Below are positions 22,601 to 36,524 of a DNA stretch of 64,000 nt, piece after piece. Position 1 is the first letter of the stretch. Each line of letters begins with the position of its first letter. The notes below the pieces were generated by a model. It was not told the DNA's origin, searched no databases, and was given only the letters and a program-made list of their open reading frames with translations. A program made the translations under genes and the position numbers. Location: the NCBI RefSeq assembly GCF_014839805.1, contig NC_051140.1:14405826-14469825 (forward strand). Reading direction: 5' to 3'. Source of the DNA: Manduca sexta. Lineage: Eukaryota; Arthropoda; Insecta; Lepidoptera; Sphingidae.

Positions 22601-24024
22601 TAATTGCTTTTTCACGCTCCGCTTGAAAGACCCCAAGTTTCAAAGCGTTTCAAAGTACTAAGTCCGTGTGCATGATCTTCAAAATCTATCCGGTTATATA
22701 TTACCTTATAACGAACATCCAAACGCCTATCAAACTTCAAAGCTTTAATAGCGAAGAGAGTCTCTACAATATAATATATTACAGCCTGTTTGCTCTCAAG
22801 GCCAATCAGAATTCCAATAAAGGTACGAAATATAATATACTGACCGATAATAAAACATAAGCTAAACAACATAATCATATATATCAGCATTCTGGGACAA
22901 CACCCCAAACCTCCAGTGCGATAAGTTTACTTGAAACTCGTTTTAGAACGAAGTTCAGTAGAGGCCTTAGGAGGAACAAACCGGACTACCACCTCGGTCT
23001 TCGCATATACATGCGAGCTTTTCTTACACTTACATAAGGGATCTCGACCTCGCATGGTGCCTCAGTTGAGGACCTTTTTTTGTTAACCAACCTGTTAGCG
23101 CATAAAACAGCTTACCTACGAACCTTTTGAAGTCGGAGACTTTTTTATTGCTCCCGAGTTTTCGCAATGGCTAGGGCCGCCGATTACAATATCGCGTATA
23201 TTTGAACACTACAACTTAGAAAAATGTTGATACTCAAATTTTGCTTCTGGTTTTATGAATATTTAATGGCATCCGCTTTCTATTTCTTTTACGTCGATCT
23301 TTACTGTGAAAACAATGATATTCTGAAATATTATTAATAATTACTCTACCTATTATGTTATTGCCGATATCAAATCGCCTAAGTACTACATTATTATTTG
23401 GTTCTGTTTCTTAGAACAGTAGGTATGCAAGCAGGGTTGTTTTCTGATTAGAGGAAGTAGAAAAACCCGTGCAGTACTGGAGCATTATGAGCCTTATTAA
23501 AAGTTTACTTATCGCACAGATCGTTGGTATTACCACCGAACACAACTCTTCATCATTCTATCTGAATAAAAATATCTAATTCTTTTTAGACTTGTTCTTA
23601 TAAAAACACCGCTCAAAAAACTATATTGAAGAAACTTGTACCACTTAAATGGTCACAGTCTAAAAGTATGTTATTTAATAAAAAAATATATTTATATATT
23701 TTGAAACCTTTACTAGGTCTCTGAAATCTCTTGAAACGTTATGACCGTATAGCCTATATATCTAGCTAGACACATACTTGTTTTCGTTTTAATTAAATCT
23801 AGCGAATAATTTTGAGGCTTAATTTTAGATTCCGCCTTATTTCAATATTTTGTATAGGCACGCCAAATACGCGTGATTTCATGTTTCTACGCACCGCTCA
23901 GCGACGCGCTCTCAGGGTTCTGTGTTGCTATCGGACGTTCGACCACAATAACTTTTCTTATTAAAGTTTTATGTGACTGTGTTAAAAAAGTGCTACAAGC
24001 ATGATGTATATTAAAATATAAAAC
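22601..24024. other. Non-coding stretch with a more balanced block at about 22905-23170
   Basis: The block contains 'gacctcgcatggtgcctcag' and 'ctagggccgccgattacaat' and may be a decayed repeat or exon. The frames on both strands at 22612-22908 are AT-driven with no motif. Confidence 0.35.
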
Positions 24025-24174
24025 TGACGAGTTTGTTTGTTTGTTTAAACGCGCTATCTTGAGAACTACTAAAGAGATTTTGTTTTTTTTTTTCAATTAA
24101 TAAGAAGCTACATTACTCCCGAGTGCTTATTATCCCGGGAAAATATTTATCCCAAAAAGTTTTCACGCGGCTGG
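24025..24174 (-). mobile_element. Y-family fragment (3' end, minus strand)
   Basis: 'gagtttgtttgtttgtttaa' (the AAAC tail inverted), 'cgcgctatcttgagaacta' and 'atcccgggaaaatatttatc' match the minus-strand copies at 11752-11911 and 63151-63326. Confidence 0.7.
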
Positions 24175-25327
24175 AGTAAATAATATTGTGGATAGCTGAA
24201 AAGGTAGTGTAGTATTATTATGGATGACGGTTTTTAAAAAAGGCAATCTGTTAACCTCTCTAATATAGACTGATTAATGATTGCCTACAAATTTCAAATA
24301 CTTAACATCGTTTTCTTCACCACCTCATAGCGGGGGATAAAATCCTAAAATAAATAAATTCAATTTTTGGTTCTATAATAAATCTTCTGATCCCTTATAA
24401 GTAAATATTATTATATTATTTCCCGTTATTAGTTTTAAAAATGTGATTAATAATAATGAAACAGCTGGACACAAAGGGAAGACGAACCACATGTGCGTGT
24501 CCTCTGTTACCAGGAGCGGTATCTGGTGGGCATAATATTAAATAAAACTGTTTTTTTTTATATCACAATTTAAGCACAGTATCAACTGACATCCGGTTTG
24601 GGGTAATATTGTGACGCGCCACAAAATGGTCATTAACTCCATTCAGAACACACCTAACCACAAACAAGCCCTACATAATCCCTTCTATAACATCTTGACA
24701 TCGAAATAAAACATACAAAAGCAAAAATGCCTAGTTATAGGTACTAGAAAAAAAATGGTAAAACATACTCTCTCTGGCCCCGACACACTGTTTTTCAGTA
24801 TACAATCTTCTGGGCCAACTTTGTAACAAATTGAGGACTACCTTCGTCAGATTTACGGTTTTTAACCAAATAAGATTAACAATTTCGTGAATCCTCATCA
24901 TTCTGTAGCATTAACGACTACACTAACATCACTACTGAGTATAGGTGTTAAACATCTGTCACAAACTCCTTAAACAAGTCAGGAGCGAACCGCGCACTGA
25001 GCGTCTGTAGGGAGATGACGTCAAACGTCGTACAACGACGTAAAATAAAAAAGATAGTATTCTTCTTTACTTAGGTACTTACAACCTACTATTTAAATTA
25101 TATGGGTTATCATCGCTTTTAAGTCAAGGAAAACTGATAAGAAAATATGAATTCCACATAAGACAAAGCTAAGTCATTGACGGGACAAGTAATGACTTGT
25201 TGAGTTTGCCGGGTAGATCTTATCTTAACCGTCTAAAAATGTGTCACCCGATTCAGAATCTATGGAGAGTTACTTTACCCACTAACATAATATTTTGTTG
25301 GGATAATTGATTCCTTCCTAAACGAAT
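24175..25327. other. Non-coding stretch
   Basis: A CpG-richer patch at about 24980-25040 carries a TGACGTCA octamer ('gatgacgtcaaacgtcg'), but no TATA or initiator at a proper distance was found. Otherwise nothing recognised. Confidence 0.35.
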
Positions 25328-25500
25328 TTCGGCCACCACGGCCAATCTTAACGGCGGTTAGCCAAGTACGAAAGAGATATTATAGTGCACAGAGTGTGAG
25401 CAATACACAGGTGCATTCTCTGTTCCTTCACTCTCACATTCCGGTGAGCAGGTAACCGGACATGACCCGAGAGAGATCAGGCACAGGACCAACGGTTTTA
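25328..25500 (+). mobile_element. Fragment of a common lepidopteran repeat
   Basis: 'ttcggccaccacggccaatc', then 'tattatagtgcacagagtg', 'caggtgcattctctgttcc' and 'caggcacaggaccaacggtt'. This word order is familiar from many lepidopteran genomes, where it is part of an abundant retroelement-derived repeat. No boundaries or target duplication were found. Confidence 0.6.
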
Positions 25501-26525
25501 CGCGTATTTAAACGTGTTTCTTGGAATGTGTATTTTAAATCAATGAATCCCAATAGTAGAGACGGTACTAAATAATGAAATCTCATTACTGTTAATTACT
25601 CAGTCTTTCTTCAAATTATTTGGAAGTTTATAAATAACAGACGGTACTAATAAAATATATGTATTGCTAAAGCCAACATTCTTTGTCAGCATGATCACAC
25701 ATCTGAGTAAATATTATAATTTGAAACGACAGTATTAGTATTCAGTCATTCGATCGTTATTCCGTGCAAATTATATAATAATATTATATTAAAATCAGTG
25801 CTGAATTATTTATATAATAGGCTTTAAATACCAAATCATAATATTTTAAGCGTTTAACTTTTATAACGTAATATAAATGTAACAGCTATACAAATTCAAT
25901 CACTCAAGATTCATGTACAAATCGGCCTTGTATATTATAACCTGCGATCAATTTCGTATAATCATAATAAATGTAATAACGCTTAACATACGTGATCAAT
26001 ATGTATACATAATATGTCCAAAAATAAATTTAAATTCAGATTTTAATTTTTACGTGTTCTTTTTATTATTAAATAAATATTACAGTATAACCTGAGACGT
26101 CTTGATATTTGTGTTAATTGACGTGAGTAGAAAACACTACTAAGAGGACCTCGCCACTAAATCCTGGTGAGTGAATAATTATAAAATATGTTATACAGTA
26201 ATAAGATTCTTTGATAAATCCGATTGTTAACTATAAAGCCAAGCAAAAGAAAATGTTGTGGGAGTAGAATATAAATTATTGTTATTACCGTCAGTCATTA
26301 CCCCCACCGGGGTGCTATTATTGTCGCACAAAAACCGTCGAGTAATGTCAGTCAGGCAGCTTTAACATTGCGTTTCATTGGATGAGTGATATTATTTTCA
26401 AAGTATGCAAAAATAACTAATAAACCTCTATTACTCTATAAGTATATTTTTTATTTCGTAGAATTTTAGGTGTTCATGGTCAGTAGCAATTACCTAAAGT
26501 GAGCTGTAATAAATACAAGGCAATT
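25501..26525. other. AT-rich non-coding stretch
   Basis: Nothing recognised. A short imperfect inverted pair 'cagtcattac' / 'gtaatgtcag' spans about 26292-26352. Confidence 0.4.
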
Positions 26526-26859
26526 TGTCATTGCGTTATTAAATGAAATCGCATACTTTTCTTCTTGAAAATAAATCTTTACAATAACTTACTTTAACCA
26601 TAGATGTACAATGAAGTAAAAAGTAAGTTAACAAAATGAGTATTAATAAAAAATAATTTTATTTTTACGCGTTCTAATGGCACTGCTAAGTTTCTAAGAG
26701 AATTCGTTGCTGCGGCGAAATCTTAGAAGCAGAAGTATACTTACGCACACACACTAAATTAGCATTTACCTATAAAATAATAAAAAAAAGATCGGAAGAG
26801 TAAAATTGAAATTTTTGGAAATATTTGTTATTCATCGATGATTTATGGCACAATTTAGC
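26526..26859 (+). repeat. Dispersed repeat family X, copy 2
   Basis: Aligns in the same orientation with 603-928 ('attaaatgaaatcgcatact', 'taagagaattcgttgctgcg', 'aaaaagatcggaagagtaaa', 'atttatggcacaatttag'). Confidence 0.55.
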
Positions 26860-29800
26860 AAAAAAAAAGGGGTGAAGACTATGTTAGTAGTTTCATAGAT
26901 GAAAACAATTATTTTCTAATAAAATGGAATAACGATGTCAGAGTGTTTCGTTTTCGAACTAGTTGAAAGTTGGTCGCCCTACAACGACTGCAGTAGCACA
27001 ACTTTCATCCTTCGACAGTGAAAATCATGTTCGTGTTCCACTCGCTTGTTTTAGATTTGTTGCAGTCGATCAACTGCAGCGTTAGCTTCGATTCGTGGAA
27101 ATATTTTCATTGTTACGAACAGCCAATATCACCTGACCTTTATCTTTTCACATACACGCTGTAATCAATATAATTCAAATAAGTGTTCTCATCTACATGA
27201 TTTAGTGAAAAGTAAGTATAGATTAAAAAAGTGAGGTGAGAAAAGTATCGATAATTAGTATCCACAATTACACCCGAGCAAGAAGCAACCAAGCATATTA
27301 TTTTTTTAAATTTCGTATCAAAGAGTTTTTTTTTAATTTCACCATCTATGTATTTCATTATTTGGGTTTAATCGAATTAGGTCCTCGAGATGAATTTTCA
27401 TTTATAACATTCTAGAAAATGATATTAACTAAAAGTGTAAAAAATATTGTACATAGATTATAGAATAATATTGACGTCTTCAAAATATTTATAAGTCAGT
27501 AGTCAAAATGATGCTTGAACTGTTTTTATGATAAATAATTATATATCCATAACGAGCGGTCGTCTATCCATTATAGTATGTTATCGTCATTTCTTTACTT
27601 AAATAACGACTGACAGATAATAAAATAACGTTTTAAAATAATAATTGGATTAATTACCAAGTCTTTGATATGTAAACTAACCTTCTTAGTTGTAATTTTT
27701 ATTTTAATCGATTTCATTGTATTGAAATTATAAAAGGTTAACGAGATGCAGGCCAGTATGTGTTCTTTATTACACTTTTTACCGTAGCGTGCGTTGTGGG
27801 AAAATAAGACGCTTTTCCAGCACGTTAAACAGTGTTCGCGAATGATTTTTTTACAAGAATTCTTTAGAAATTATCGTAATAAATCATTAACTTAGCTATA
27901 TTTTTCAATACCTTTTATGTATCTGATCTTACCCCTCACGAGTGACACTGTAGATATTTTTGACAATATTCGAAAAAATAGTAGGTACAAGTATAAATAT
28001 ATATATAATACAATACAACCGAATCAATTATTCACCTGAGCCAATAAAATTGACATAATGACTGAACTCCCACGTCTTCGTGTATATATTATAATAAACA
28101 TTTGCAATATTTTAAAAGTGCAAGATCGAATGATTTTAATCCGTTCTTTAACCACAAATAATTGTATGCGTAAAGATCGGATCGACGTGTTTCGATAAAT
28201 ATAAATAAACAAGCTTGAAGATTTTTTTGGTTCACGAAACTATTTAGCTAGAAAATGAATTGTAAATAGTAAACACTCAATTATGCAAATTCTTAGGGAT
28301 TAGTCCGATCTTCAATGGAACGTTCCATGGAACGACGACATTCTGTTTGTTAGCTCCGTAAACATAATTTACTTGTCGGAATCATTCACGTGAATCAAAA
28401 AAGTCTAGACAACAAGATTTGTTCGTAGGTAATGTCGTCAGAAAACAAAAATTATAGCACAATAGCAAGTCATTTGATTTATACGACGTTACACCGCCTA
28501 CGCTCTTATCCCAACGCATCATATACATAAGTTTATTCCATCCCATGATAAAAGCGAGCCTTTAGCCATATCGAGCATAATCAATTTTAGGCTCCGTGCA
28601 GATACTGATTGTATTCTTAAATTCGTAACCTTATATTATGAACTCATCCCTAATCTCTAACCAAATAACACTGATCCCCTTTACATTATAATTGTTAGTG
28701 TAGAGAAAGCATAGTAGATATAATTTAGCTATTACTGTAAGGCTGAGGCTGCATTATAGGATGGTCAGTTGAAGATCCACAATGGGAACTTCTCCAGATA
28801 TCATATTCCACTACTGTATGGCTTCAACGACTATTGCAGGTCTTCCTATCATAGCATCACTTTCATACAAATTCGTCAAATTTCGAATGGGTATCAGTTT
28901 TGGTGACATTAAACACTTAAAAATTAGTTTTAATAATGATTTTTACATGATAAGAAAAAAAACAATAAGTATTCATATACGCATCATCATTGCAAATATC
29001 AGAAACTAATAGACACGGAAGCCAAATATTTGTAGGAAACTTAACGAGATCTAAACTTATTCTCATTATTGCTGATCACAAACATAATAACTTCTAGATT
29101 ACGAGCATATATTTATTTATTTTTGCATATTATATCATTTAAATTTATGAAATACAAAACAACTCGACAGCATCAAGTTTGACGCATACAAAATATACGT
29201 AATATATTATTCTCTTCTCGGTACTGGCACACGCTGCGCCTCAAGGCGATTAGAATTCTTTGCATGTAAATGCATAACTGGTAATTCTAAATTACAAAAC
29301 ATGAAAAACTAAACTATGCGTTTTTGCCATGAAAAAGCTTATGACTCAGGGCACTAAAACTGCGCGTATATCTTGTAAGTACGCGCTGACAGCATATTCA
29401 AATCATGACCTTTACTATTGACTATGTGCGAAGTGTATGTTGGGAGTATAATCAAGCGATCCTAACGTACGCCGTGGCAGAAATTGACAACTTGGACTAT
29501 ACTGATGTCTGTTGTAATAACAGAGACAAGTATCAAAATTACTTAGAAAATTTCCACAATCTGTTTAGTATTTTAAACTGCAAAAAAAAACGAAATAATT
29601 ATCGTCGGTACATTTTTCTTAAAGCGATATAAGCAGTAATTAATATAACCTAATTTTTTGTATCAAATTCATTATTTACTTACTTTAATATTTCGTTGTT
29701 GATGGATCAGCTGTAAAATTTGTAGTAAACATTTTGTTGCAGGCGAACATCAACATGTGCGCAAACAGGTCGGAATTTGATCTCACGCTAAAATATCATA

Positions 29801-30789
29801 ATGGTTGTTAACCAAAAGGTTATTTACATTTTATCCAGTTAACTATATATCTATGTATATTATGATATAATAAACATACAATAACACTTTTTTTCTCCGT
29901 TTTTGTAACGAAGCAATTATATTCACTGTCAATTTTTATCATGCCGACTCACAACAAGACTCCAACGTAAAATCAGCTCTAAAATGTATTATATTAAGTG
30001 ACACTTCTGTGAGTGAATTATTACGTTCCTTTGTTTTTCAGGTGTTTTTCGTAATCGGAACCAAGTATTGAAAGGTTCAACACAGTAATACTACACAATT
30101 TTACCTCTCAAATTACCTGTTAACTAATATTTAATACATTGAAATTCAAGCTTCAGTATAGCCTCGGCGACTGTTCGCCATTGAATAAATCTGACAGTTT
30201 ATTAAACCAAAAAAGTAAACTTGTCAGCCACAGAGTTGCCAACATAATAAAATGTTTTATCGATATTTAAATTAATTATTCAGAAGCAATATTATTCATA
30301 ATATAGAAGCATATAAATCATCAATAAGTACTTAACTATAATTAATATATACATTAGAAATAATATAATAAACATATGTTTAATTAGAATTATGCTTCAA
30401 TATTTTTTACTGTAGTAAACGTTATTAAACGTTCAGAATTTTAATTGATTATTTATAATCGGAACACAAAATATCGGCTGCCAAGTTTTAAGAGCTCATT
30501 CTGCGTAAATCGGAAAATCATCAGCTAATTCAAAATTTATATTGTTAGGATTTTTGTAAAATTTTACTTGAAACAATAATCAAAAGTAGGTACTAAATTG
30601 TTAACGAAAACCATACATTTCATAGAAAAAAAGGTCACAAAATATTCCAAAGATGATCTTCACACGTGCACAGCTATCGGCAAAATGCTTTCATAACCTA
30701 AATAAGTTAACAATTAAAATAATATAATTTTGAAATGTAGATAGATATTGAAACTTTGGCTTTTCAAATGACCAACACCTTGGTCCGCG
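26860..30789. other. Long AT-rich non-coding stretch
   Basis: Frames at 27140-27358, 28024-28212, 28782-29009 and 29405-29632 were inspected, and none shows a domain. Nothing else recognised apart from the short palindromic string 'ggaacgttccatggaacg' near 28319-28336. Confidence 0.4.
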
Positions 30790-30880
30790 CATGACCATCA
30801 AGGCTGCAAAGTCGTAAAACATCGGGAGTACAATAAAAAAAAAGCGGTAAAATTCTTAAAACTAGTTTTATTTCGATGTG
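30790..30880 (-). repeat. Dispersed repeat family Z, copy 4 (fragment)
   Basis: 'gcatgaccatcaaggctgca' and 'gtcgtaaaacatcgggag' are a decayed reverse complement of the Z landmarks. Confidence 0.5.
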
Positions 30881-32934
30881 CAACTATCCCACGAACCTAA
30901 GAGGTCATTAAAATATTAACATGACATTGAAATAATTTCGATGCAGCAAAAGGAGGCAAAAATAATTAAATAAATAAAAAACCCCGATGACGTAGACACA
31001 GCAACCAGTTATGATTCATACCTTTAGTCCTTGGGATGATTTCCTGGCGACTTTGCATCAAATCCAACTTTCAAATCCGTCGGCTGCATTACTTATAATA
31101 TTAATTTCAAGTCTATTTTTCGGATAATAATGTCATTGAACAAAATCAAATGGTATGTTACTGTCAAAAATCAACGAATAAACTAAAAACATAAAGTATG
31201 ACTAGAAGAATGAGATGTTATCATATTATGTAGTAGGTTGATAAGAAAAAAATAGGAAATAATGGATTTATTCAGAAGCAATATTATTCATCAAGAACCA
31301 TTACTTAAAATTGCTTAATTCTGTGTATTGGTGGTTATTACGTCTCTCTGTGCTTTACAGTTAAGAAAAAATCCACAAAAAAATGTGACTAATATGGTGT
31401 CAGATTAAAATGCCTCCTTACATCTAAGTTGATTATTATGCTTCTCCGTTTGCTTTAAAGGAAGGTGGACAAATAATATGTACAACACCTGCATATTTTT
31501 CTATTTGATTAATTTAGTCGTGGGATATTGACTAATGAGTATTTCCTGAGACGCGCTTAGCTTCACCGCTCGGTGTTATAAAATGCGTGCTACTGCTGAT
31601 CCTGAGTAATAAGAGAAGTAGTCGCCGGTGAGAGGGCGGTAATCTTCTTAATCTAGTGTCAATAAAGCTATGCCTATATATTATATTGCTATATATTACA
31701 ATTGCTACTGACCTATATTTACCATATAATACTATATATAGCTAATTTACATTATGATACATGTTTAGAACATTTATGCACGTCTAAACTAAATATACGT
31801 CTAAGAACGTTTCAAGTTAATAAAAAATATCCACTGTAAGTATAATTCCCACGCGATATTTGCCGTATTTTGTTTTACCTTGTGCTACTTTTTAATTAAT
31901 TTTTACCCTAATATAAAATGTCCGTAGTTATATCATTGATTTAGTAATAACTATTTTTATAGCTATTTTATTGTATCAGAGGTGCAACTGTTTTATCCTA
32001 CGTGAAAATAAAGTATTTTATTTTATTTATACAGTTGTATAATATTAAGCAGGATACAGTCCCATAGTGTCTGTTTTTACTAAAAGGTACTTAGAAGATT
32101 AAAACATATAAATTTCGCACAAAAAATTTGTCCCCCCAAATTTACATCAATAACCTTAAAATAAACAAACTTGGAAAGAAAAATTGTCTGGAAACGGAAG
32201 AATAGAGTGAGAGATAGAGAAGAAGTGAAAGCGAGAAAGAGAAGCAAAATACGGAATACGTGCTTCAATGCAGCTGCTCACCTTAAACTATATTGACGAT
32301 TTTTGTTACTTTGGCACGTGTCGATCCGCAGATTATATTTTTCTCGTTATCCTTGAATTCTTTCGTCCAAAATAAAAAAATAATTCAACCGTGCTCGAGA
32401 AAAAGAAGGTAACATTTATTTTTGCTAGTTTGTAACCCTCCCACTTCCTTTCGTCACGATTAAATCGTCAGGCTATTGAAATGTATGCATTTTAACATGT
32501 AATTAATGCACATTACATTAATCTGACGCGCTCAAGTATTTGAAATGATTGTTTATTTTATTATTCTGATCAGCTGCTCTAGCCGCACGATCATATCTAT
32601 ATAAAGGGCTTATTTGGTAACTTGCTTCACTCGAACAGATCCCAAAACCCCTTATTGTGCGCGCCCTTACTATAAAAAACAAGTCCAACCACTCGTACCC
32701 AAATAAGAAATGATAACTATTATGATTCTCATAACTAACATATTTATTCAAATCAGGCACTAAGTATACATGTTATATAAAGTCATCGTGAATAAGTGTC
32801 TATAAAGAACAATATTTCATCTTTATCGTAATTTTAAAAATAGACTTGAAATATTAACTTAGTTTGGTACGAACAAAGGAAACAATGGGCTGGCGCAAAA
32901 CTAGTAAAACGTCTCAGAAGAAAATAATAACCAC
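30881..32934. other. AT-rich non-coding stretch up to the duplication edge
   Basis: Frames 32080-32268 and 32518-32760 have no motifs. Nothing recognised. The position where similarity to the second copy begins (32935) shows no repeat or break signature of its own. Confidence 0.4.
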
Positions 32935-33309
32935 GGAAACAAAGCAATAATGTTACAGGAAAATGAAACTGGACTGACTTCAAAGGTGGATCCGGTTTAC
33001 GCAATAATAAATAGATATGATCTACAAAAAAAAACTAAAAAATAAGCCTATTTAATTAATTATAATTTGATGCTGTTTTTGCAACACTCTGTTCAACACC
33101 GTTTCCATAATTTTTTACAACTTGCTCCTTGAAATAATTGGTCTCAAATACCTCGTAATTAGGAGTCTCATTAAGTCAATTATTCTGATGGAACTTAGGC
33201 TTTATAATATTACATTTATTGACGATTGTCATCAAACGGCGCGTTCAAGACCCCAGGTTAGTAAGATATATGTATATTGAATGACAATCCAGACGACACT
33301 AAATATGAC

Positions 33310-33317
33310 CGTTATGG
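33310..33317 (+). repeat. Left 8-bp target duplication of the CTCGAG hAT element (copy A)
   Basis: 'cgttatgg', repeated at 33945-33952. Confidence 0.85.
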
Positions 33318-33944
33318 TAGAGATGTGTCAACTCGATTTACTAACTCGAGTTGGGTTTAGATCGAGTCAACTCGAGTTGAATTCACTTTAACTCGAGTTT
33401 AAATACTCCCGTCTGGCCCTAGCACATCAGCCGAATGACCGATAGTCGACTCATGTACGGCGCGGCGATTTTTTTTTATTGTTAAGTAAAAAATGAATAC
33501 ATTATAAATAAGTAAATGGTCCATCTTAGAACTTGTCATAACATACTAATTTCTATTCGACTCTATTATTTGAGTACGAAGAGTCAACGTAGAGTATGAA
33601 TAAGCTAACTGCCAAAATATGATTTGTGATAAGATAGTTAAACAGCTAAGTTCTTTTTTGATTAAGTTTTAAACTTTTTTTGTAATGATTAAACCATAAG
33701 TAAATATCTATGTATCTGGGATATAAAGTTAGACTGATCTGATATTATTTTGTAAAGACTGCTAGAAATAAACATAAGTAAATACATAAATACAATATGA
33801 TAAATAAATAAATTCCTTCATTATTTAAATTCACCTTGTGAGTCATTACATTTGTAAAAATAACCCAAAACAAATCATGACTCAGTTTCATTTTACCCAG
33901 TACGTGAATTTAAATTCGAGTTAGCCCGAGTTGGCACATCACTA
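33318..33944. mobile_element. Non-autonomous hAT-like element with AACTCGAGTT subterminal repeats (copy A)
   Basis: 627 bp. The left end is TAGAGATGTGTCAACTCG and the right end read inverted is TAGTGATGTGCCAACTCG (16 of 18 match), flanked by an 8-bp target duplication 'cgttatgg'. TAG-starting TIRs with 8-bp duplications are typical of hAT. The left subterminal region repeats the palindromic core ACTCGAGT or its halves five or six times (33329-33400), and the right has 'cgagttagcccgagttgg'. No transposase is encoded, and the interior is AT-rich filler. The design is the same as the CCGAGA element at 14444-15445, but the sequence is different. Confidence 0.83.
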
Positions 33945-33952
33945 CGTTATGG
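33945..33952 (+). repeat. Right 8-bp target duplication (copy A)
   Basis: 'cgttatgg', identical to 33310-33317. Confidence 0.85.
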
Positions 33953-35107
33953 CTAACGGTCATCACATAAAGCGAATTATAGAATTAATTATGAATGTAA
34001 TATCACTCGCTTCGTTTACGAAATCCATTCGGGATTGAACGTGCGACTTTGGAATCTTTGTACATTAGACATTCGGACTCGAAGTTTCGTTTAGAATTAC
34101 TTCTTTGCACTCCACAAAAACCTTAACTTTTTATACCAGAGTGATGTAAAGCTGATACTGTACAAGTTATCTAAAAACGATTTTATTTATTAATTACCAT
34201 TATTACATCATCTTTGATAAGTATTTGGAAACCTCTAAGTAGCGATTAGCGATTCTACTTAGTGAATTTAGGGATTAATTTAACTATTAATTTATATTCA
34301 ACAACAGCTAGACATATTTCTACACATAGAAAATTATAATGTATAGTAAGTTTATTATTATTTATATTTCTTGGCAATGAGGATCATCATGAAATGACCA
34401 AATGCCGCGTTTGTCTCTACTTCAACAACAAAAAGTATTTATTGTATCCTTCAACTTGTGTCAAAACAATATCTGGTTATAGAATACGAATAATTGTGTT
34501 TGATCGAAAAATATATTATACTATAATAACGTATTGTAAAAAAAACTTTACCGAGTATATAAGGACATATAGCGCTTTAACGTATTATCACTTTCCGCAC
34601 AGAAATCCAAGAAAGAACTGTTCTACAATTCAGTTAAAGTAATTCAACTACTATGTATAAGGTGCGTAAGAAATTATTTGTAGTTATTTTATTAAAATAC
34701 GATCAAACAATAAATGTTAACGTGTTTGCAATGCACTGTAAGTCTTGAGTTTTTATTACTAAGCTTTATGTCAATGAACAAAGCAAGTTGATTAATTTAT
34801 TAGATTACGTCTATTTTGTTTGGTATGTTAATTCTAGTTTGTTCTGACAATAACATTTTATAACGTATTAGCTGATATCACAGTCCGAAAATACAACACT
34901 GTTTATACTAGCTTATAACATAACATAATGCCCTACGTGTGACTCGCGGTTTCGCCCGAGAAATACCTTTCGCGGTACCAAAGTCCGTAAAACAAGAATC
35001 GACGCTAGAGCCATCTACTTAAAAAAACATTATTCAGTTTCTATGTTCACTTGTCAGAAATATTCCAACAAACAAACATTTTCACAAACTTTCGCATTTA
35101 TAATAAT
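33953..35107. other. Non-coding stretch (copy A)
   Basis: The 82-codon frame at 34394-34642 ('MTKCRVCLYFNNKKYLL' at its start) is broken in copy B by a one-base difference in an A run (near 48557) and has no recognisable domain, so it is not called a gene. Confidence 0.4.
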
Positions 35108-35628
35108 ACTAGCTTTTGCCCTCGGCTCCACCAGAATTTTCCGGGCAAAATTTTCTGTTATAACAGTCACGCTATATATTTTCCCGGGATATAAAGTTGT
35201 CAATGTTCTTTCCAGGGTCTCAAATTATCTCCATATCAAATTTCATCAAAATCCGTTGGGTAGTTTTTGATTTTAACGCGTCAGACAGGCATACAGACGC
35301 AGCGGGGGGGGAGGCTTGTTTTATAATATATTTCTTAGAACTTTTTAAGAGGAACTATTCTATTAGACATATTTCTATCGTAACTTTAACTGTTTACTCA
35401 GCGCACGCAACATAATCTCTCAAAAGTAATCGTTTTTGCAATAGTATTCATAACTGTTCCGCTCCTATTGATCATGATGATATACATCCTTTGCCTTTCC
35501 CCAATAAATGAGTTCTCCAACACTAAAACATTTTTTCGATTCAAACCTATATATAATTCCTAAGATTAGAGCGTTCAAATAAACAAAGAAACAAAAATCT
35601 TCAGCTTTATATATATAATAGTATAGAT
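35108..35628 (+). mobile_element. Y-family element (copy A)
   Basis: Runs from 'actagcttttgccctcggct' to 'cttcagctttatatata' and 'gtatagat', so both family ends are present. It has a single decayed version of the 123-bp module and a degenerate AAAC tail ('caaataaacaaagaaacaaa'). The chance frames 35043-35270 and 35197-35415 overlap it. Confidence 0.78.
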
Positions 35629-36524
35629 TAATAAGATAATAAGAAATATTAGTTAGATAAAAAAGGATGTTTAAAACTGCGATATTTTTTACACCCAATG
35701 TGAGATTTGGTTTTTGTGCTACAAGCCGTTAATGGTCAAAGCAGTGCCCCGAGCAAGATGGTGCGCTAACCACATTCTCAGATATTATTCGAAATTTATA
35801 AAACATATAGTATAAATAATGAAGCATTCAAAATCAAACAATGATATTATTTTATTGATGTCGTAACGAACGTGCCACTAAAATGATTGATTCCATGTAT
35901 TACCTCCTAAAGTACCTACATATCATAACAATCTGTAACCGATACTCTAAGATAGATCATTTAATAAACAATATTTTCATAGTTTAATTATTTGTTTTTT
36001 GTTTATACTTATACGAATATAAAAATATTTAAAACTATATTGTGCTCCCTTTTAAAAAAAATGCTGGCTAGTGATCTTTATCCGAGTTAAGTGGGATATT
36101 TACAATAGCCTTACAATGCAAACATATTATAAGAGGTCATTTTATATTTTATTCATATTATAACCTTTAAATGCGGAAATAAACTATTCCTCACATATAA
36201 ATTATTTAATTTCCTTCTACGAGTTTCAAATTTGGCTAAAGAGGAACGAATATCGTAATTATATTGACTTTCGACTAATTTTCACAAGGCTCATATGCCT
36301 TTTATAGAATGTAGTCTGTTAGTTTGTGAAATAAAAACTGGTATTTAGCGAGGAACCGTATTAAGTTCGGATGATAGTCATTAATATTTTTAATAAATAT
36401 CTATTCACGTATTCCATTTACTAAGGACAATAAAAAAAATAAAAAGAAATATTACTGAAATTTTATCGTTATTTTTTAGTAATAGCATTGTAATTTAGAA
36501 AATTACTATTTTCATTTCAATAAC
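35629..36524. other. AT-rich non-coding stretch (copy A)
   Basis: Nothing recognised. Confidence 0.4.

Noticed and set aside
24980..25045. A second CRE-type promoter
   Set aside because: TGACGTCA and CpG are present, but no TATA box or initiator lies at a workable distance on either strand, and there is no donor site.
34394..34642. An 82-codon protein starting MTKCRVC
   Set aside because: No zinc-finger pattern continues after the first cysteines, the frame is broken in the other copy, and codon use follows the AT-rich background.
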